DNA of 64,000 bases from Myoxocephalus aenaeus (taxonomy: Eukaryota > Chordata > Actinopteri > Perciformes > Cottidae), in contig JBAMJR010000170.1 of NCBI GenBank assembly GCA_038501785.1, positions 4,002,001 through 4,066,000 of the forward strand. Direction: 5' to 3'. Each line of letters starts with the position of its first letter. Position 1 is the first letter of the stretch. The notes below the pieces were generated by a model. The model did no database searches. It was not told where the DNA came from and worked only from the letters and a program-made list of their open reading frames with translations. The position numbers were made by a program, and so were the translations under genes. This document shows, piece after piece, positions 59,145-64,000 of the stretch.

Positions 59145-59300
59145 TTACGCTCATTTTCTTTCTTGCCAGGAGATATCTGACATGATTGATACCACTCTTT
59201 TTTTCTGTACAGTACATACCAGACTGCAGTTAGCGGACGGTTAGCTTAGCTTGGCCCAAAGAGTGGAAACAGGATGAAATGGCCATAACATGCCGAGGCT
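59145..59300 (+). mobile_element. Fragment of the AAAGGGATAGTTTGAC repeat
   Basis: TTTTCTTTCTTGCCAGGAGA, GATTGATACCACTC and GACGGTTAGCTTAGCTTGG are characteristic middle segments of this teleost repeat. Neither terminus is clear. Confidence 0.55.
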
Positions 59301-61910
59301 AGCAAGCTAAAGTGTGTCTGCGAGAGTTAATCACCCTCAAAGTGGCTGGTCTCTAAACCAGTTTAACTGAACGTTACAGCAGTTGTGTGCTGGCTCATGT
59401 AAAGTGTTTTCCTGCCAGGGGAAAAATACAAAATCCTGATGAGTGGAAATGAGTGGAAAGTGCCTCCTGATGTATTCTCCACAGCAATGTCTATGACAGC
59501 AGTGTCATAGATAGGCATATTAAAAGATGGCAAACCCAACAAGACATTCTGAAATGTAAGACATTTTTACATCCCATTTGGGGAATGTTTTATCATATAT
59601 TTGTGTTTATTTATAATGCTTCTTACTATTAATGATATGAATGAACAAAGAGACGAATATCAATTGAACATTGGTTGATGCAACCTTGTCCTTGAAGTAC
59701 ATTAGGACAAAATGGTTTGATTTTAAATTTGTCGACATAGTTGCTCATCCAACACTGTGCCAAAATATGTTGCTTTTCTCACTATCTTAATACTTGAAAA
59801 AACCACAACATTGGCTTTAATTTACACATATACTGCCAATGTAACAGTTCCCAATCTAACGCATTGTAGAAAAGCAATATGCAGAGATTAATTTCCTTTA
59901 AAATAAATACCTATCCATTTGAGAGGGACACATGCAGCTCATTACTAATGATTGTGGTCAACAGTTGACACTTGAGCATACCTGGGGGGCAGTTAGGATC
60001 CAAGTCCAAAGGTTAAAGGCTACTACAGTAAGTTGAGTTTAGGGTCATTGATCAGCTGCTGCTCATCCATCTCTCAGTGATGGATGGAATAGTCCTGCTG
60101 GGACGGTCATGACCTGACCTTTTGCATCAGTGCTTCCTCTCGGGGGTTTAATATACACTGCTCAGAGAGGATAAAATGTTCATGAATACCCACTCGCTAA
60201 CACACATCAGCATGCATGTCGTACATTTACCTCGTTAATAATTGCATTAGGCCACCTCATGCTGATGCTATCGATTTGTTTAGAGTCCAGAAAGTGTACG
60301 TTTAACTGATTTCTGGTGCAGTATGTGCAAATACACTGCAGGATGTAACTACGGTTGGCAGTTCAGCACAAGTTCAGTCTAACGTCGATCAAATGGCCCG
60401 GCTGTCAGATGTGAGCAGAATGGAAATGAGGTGATAATTGACCTTCAGTGTTTCACACATTAGTGGCACACCCAATTGTGCTTCTCCTCATAAGTACTAG
60501 GCAGAATGGAAGAGAAAACTGTAATCATTCGAGGCACGTATGTGTGCATGAGTGTGCTTGTGCACATTTAGATGTACTGTATGTGCATACCTGTGTGCGT
60601 GTGTGTAGGTGGGGTTGTTATGTGTGAGATTAAGTGTTAAGGCAGACTCGAGCAATAATGAATAATAGAGTAAAACAAGATTAGTCTTCATTTGTCCTTG
60701 GAACAACATGCATCTTCTGTGTATTATTTGTATGTGATTCTTTGTGATTCAATTCATACATAAATAAATATATACATTCATTTACTTTGAGTACAATTGT
60801 GCACAACCGCCAAACACAGCAAACCAAGGGAGGTGAATAGGGATGTGACAATAACCACCACTGTGCAGTAAAAAATTTTTTTTTCAAAAATGAGCTACAA
60901 AAAGAAAATTACATAATGAAGTCAACCAGCCTAAAACAAAGACACAAAATCAGGTTATTTTAAGATTGTAGAGAGCAATTAATTAGCCATGCCATGTGAC
61001 AAATCCACCGATAATCAATGTGGTTTATCTGCAAAAAAAAGAAAATATAGAAACAAATAGCTTAAATTCATTGAAAAACTCAAAACACATCTCTTGGTAG
61101 CTCCCGACCACATGAGCATGTGGCTCGTTTGGGAGAGTGTTTCCAGGTGAGGAGAAACCAGGGCAGAGTGAGGAAGGGCCATGTCTGAGTACTGGGAAGC
61201 AGGCCTGCATTCAAGTGCTATAGCTCTTATCACAAGTACAAATGCATGTGCACACAGTCATAAAAACACACTGACAAGCACAATTCCTCCCGGCATCTAG
61301 CCTCCCTGTGTTTTGTGTGGGAGATCAGTGATGAATAAACTCCCCCTCAAAGTGAGGGGTCTGTCTGAAACGGAAGAACATCAACTGTAACATGCTTTGA
61401 CTCTGAATGGGCTATTTTGTATCGATCAGCGTGAGGCCTTTGTGCATGGGTTGTTGAGGAGCTGTGTCATTCACAGCAACACCAAACATACCATGGGCTA
61501 TTTATGTATATTGATACGAAGAGGAGGAAAAATAACATTATAAAGATCACAAAATCATATCTCAAAGCATTGTTTGAACTAGGTAAATGCTTGCATAGTT
61601 TTAGAGATGGGCTGAAATTCTGTGCAAGTGTGTGGGTGGCTTTTTTTTGGGTGGGTGGCCGTGTTGCAGGTCGTTTTTGGCTGGCATGATGATACTGCTG
61701 GTTAAATATGACTCAGCTGGAAGGAACTGCCTGGCTCCCTCCTTCTCTTCCTCCCTGTCTGAGAGAACACATGCTCCATTGTGCCTCTTTAGCCAGCCCT
61801 GACAACAGGAGGAATGTGTGCATGCACTCATGCGAGAAAGCATTTCTGCATGCGCCTCCTCCTCTGTGTTACCATGCAGCCACTTTCTTTGATGCTTTAC
61901 TCTTTGGCTA

Positions 61911-62230
61911 CCGTACTTTTCGGGTTATAAGCCGCTACTGCCTTCGGTCAGTGTCCCCGACAGCTCCCCGCTGTAGCCAGCTGGGGCTCCTGCTAGCGCT
62001 CCGTCACTTCCCCGCTAACTTCCGCTAGCTCCCTGAAAACCACCGAAGGTAGCGGGACCAGGCTCGACACCCGACTTGGGCAGAGGGGACGCGGGCAGTA
62101 GCAGCAGCAGCGGGCAGTAGCAGCAGCAGTGGCTGGTAGCAGCAGAAGCGCTAGCTAGCAGCGCTACTAGCTTGCTACAGCGGGGACACTGATCAGCCGT
62201 AGGAGCGGCTTATAACCCGAAAAGTACGGT
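61911..62230. mobile_element. Foldback/TIR miniature element, GC-rich, 320 bp
   Basis: The termini share a 26-bp perfect inverted repeat starting CCGTACTTTTCGGGTTATAA, flanked by TA on both sides. Homology between arms continues with interruptions (CAGTGTCCCCG, CTGTAGC.AGCT, GCTAGCGCT) for about 80 bp, so much of the element can fold on itself. The right half is packed with GCAGTAGCAGCAGCAG-type repeats. A superfamily is not clear; TA flanks would fit a Tc1/mariner-type miniature element. Confidence 0.8.
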
Positions 62231-62357
62231 ACATGTTTGCGCGTGGTGTTGTTTATTTCCGAACCCAACACATTTCTCCCTCCAGTGATGTCGCTGTGAC
62301 AATGCTTTTTTGTGTGTGAGGGCATGTGTTTAACTATGTGTTGCCATAAGAGTCAAC

Positions 62358-62481
62358 CAGTGGTGGGCCATCAGGGCCTGCTAAGCCTTCTCTGCTGGCC
62401 TAAACAGAATCACAGCTGTTGAACAGCTGATAGAGACTATGACTGAAAGTGCGCAGGTAGAAAATCCACGGCCCGCCACTG
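62358..62481. mobile_element. 124-bp hAT miniature element with perfect target duplication
   Basis: Inverted ends CAGTGGTGGGCCATC and its counterpart ending CACGGCCCGCCACTG are flanked by identical octamers GAGTCAAC at 62350-62357 and 62482-62489. The interior is non-coding. Confidence 0.88.
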
Positions 62482-62979
62482 GAGTCAACAGACCCTTGAC
62501 ACTAAAATGTGGCAATGCTTTTATGTATGCATTTGCCTAAGTGTCCTCTCTGTATGTGTTTACACAGATCAATGTTTTATTCCACACATTCATGCGGCAT
62601 GAGGCAATTCCAAGCTTCGATCGTGCACCATTATGAAAATGCAACCTCCATTTTTGTGGCCTTTTGCAGGAAACGGCTTTTACCGTTCAGCCCAGTGGGC
62701 TAAGTGGGAGCAAGCCTATCGCAAGTGCCTTCCACTGCATTTGGCTTGTCTGTAATGGCAGACGGTGTCGTCCTGGCCCAGGCATTAGCCTAATGTATGG
62801 ATGCGAACGGGATCGCAGAGCTCAACCATTTCCATTTTAATGGCGGCCATCTAGAGGTTAATTCGGATATGATGAGGTCAAGGCGCGCATATGCGCTGAC
62901 ACGTCAAGAGACAAATAGTGGTGCTGAGAGGATCTATGGGGCGGAAGGGTTTATCTTGCCACCAGGGAGGCAGTTACTG

Positions 62980-62980
<1 letters not shown>

Positions 62981-63053
<73 letters not shown>
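62981..63053 (+). repeat. (CA)n microsatellite
   Basis: About 36 CA units. Confidence 0.95.
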
Positions 63054-63057
<4 letters not shown>

Positions 63058-64000
63058 AACACATTTGTTTGAAGTTTACTCATGGGGTAGGTTATATGTA
63101 ATAAATGATAGCTTTGTTACTCGATAAACCCAAAGGGACAGACTCATTTGGTTTGAAATTATTCACTGTTTGCTCCGGTGGGATGCTCATTTTGTGTATA
63201 TATAGGCCCTGATGGACCACACATATGGAGGCTTCTTGGTTTCTCTGGAGAATAAGGAAATAGCTGAACTCTGTTTGTTAGCTATATGATGGGAGAGACT
63301 TGGAAGAGGTAGTTTATGATCCAATTTAATGGATGAGTGCATGGTTCTTATGACCAAGGTTTCCTAAGATATACTTATACTGTATGTGTTGGAACAATTG
63401 CAAGTAATTTCCTGTTGCATTGATTTATCATTTCAATATATTTCCTCAGTGTTTCCAAGCTGTATCCTTACATGTATTAACAATGTCATAGACACCGTTC
63501 CATGCTAAGAAATAAGTAATTCTTGAGGCCCTTTCTCAAAATTCAAACAAAAAGTCGTAGTCTCTTCAGTATTGTTCATTATGCGCAACATGATACGTAA
63601 AGCATTTATGTTATTGAATGCAAGAACAAGATGCTCCCTACAGCTTTGTCTTTTGTCCAAAGGCAAACTTTAACTGAAATAAAGAGATCAGACAGAAGCC
63701 AGCGGGTGACAGAAAAGATTGGAGTCCAGAAAACAGATTTGCAGTTTTGAATTGCAACTATTGTTTGTGTCTTTATGGTTTTATGTGAATATGATGTCGG
63801 GATTATGTTCACCAAGATGAGATTTCCTCCCCTTGAGAGTTGCTGTCACTGTAACCGCATCTCAGCAGAAGAGTTACATGCAGATATGTGACACTATACC
63901 CACGCACGGTATGGGGATGGCAATTATACATGTGCAGACAACTGATACCTCCATGCACAGTCATGGTGTGTCTCACTCCACACTCACATTAACAGAATAC

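Larger units (their letters stand above)
52701..61910. other. Intron 1 of the csmd2-like gene (inferred)
   Basis: No plus-strand exon with CUB- or sushi-like coding was seen to the right edge of the window. The stretch holds microsatellites, one repeat fragment and the weak minus-strand exon candidate at 55762-55876. Confidence 0.5.

Noticed and set aside
52701..64000. Further csmd2 exons.
   Set aside because: No plus-strand frame shows the cysteine patterns of CUB or sushi domains, consistent with a very long first intron.

Overview
This is a window of vertebrate nuclear DNA, almost certainly from a ray-finned (teleost) fish. Genes have spliced exons, non-coding DNA is dense in long (CA)n, (TA)n and (GA)n microsatellites, and the repeats are typical of teleosts: a Tc1/mariner copy, several hAT miniature elements, tRNA-derived SINEs and an L2-type LINE tail. 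There is no operon, CRISPR array, phage or other prokaryotic system.

Two protein-coding loci are supported, arranged head to head. On the minus strand I assembled a seven-exon, 596-codon gene (49464 down to 28775) from splice sites whose phases agree throughout. I identify it as the fish counterpart of human C1orf94 from an N-terminal motif, overall length and position. On the plus strand, starting about 2-3 kb away, lies one first exon (CDS 52526-52700) encoding a leader peptide and ending in a good splice donor. I read it as exon 1 of csmd2, the giant CUB/sushi neuronal membrane protein. As I recall the human map, C1orf94 and CSMD2 also lie head to head, which supports both calls. No later csmd2 exon is visible, so 52.7-64 kb is intron 1.

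Layout. 1-28.7 kb: no convincing gene; repeats plus single-copy sequence, some resembling conserved non-coding DNA. It holds a tRNA-derived SINE (11.3-11.6 kb), hAT-type miniature elements (14.0, 22.6, 24.9 kb), a 1.25-kb hAT element with a perfect 8-bp target duplication (16.5-17.8 kb) and a 1.57-kb Tc1-like transposon with a frameshifted transposase (18.9-20.5 kb). 28.7-49.5 kb: the C1orf94-like gene, whose introns contain a second SINE, a CpG-rich Harbinger-like element (38.6-39.4 kb) and an L2 3' end (42.4-42.9 kb). 49.5-52.5 kb: divergent promoter region, CpG-rich at both ends. 52.5-64 kb: csmd2 intron 1, with a possible minus-strand exon at 55.8 kb, a foldback element (61.9-62.2 kb) and a 124-bp hAT miniature element (62.4 kb).

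The gene names rest on recalled family features and neighbourhood, not on a database search. Exons 6 and 7 of the C1orf94-like gene are the least certain parts.
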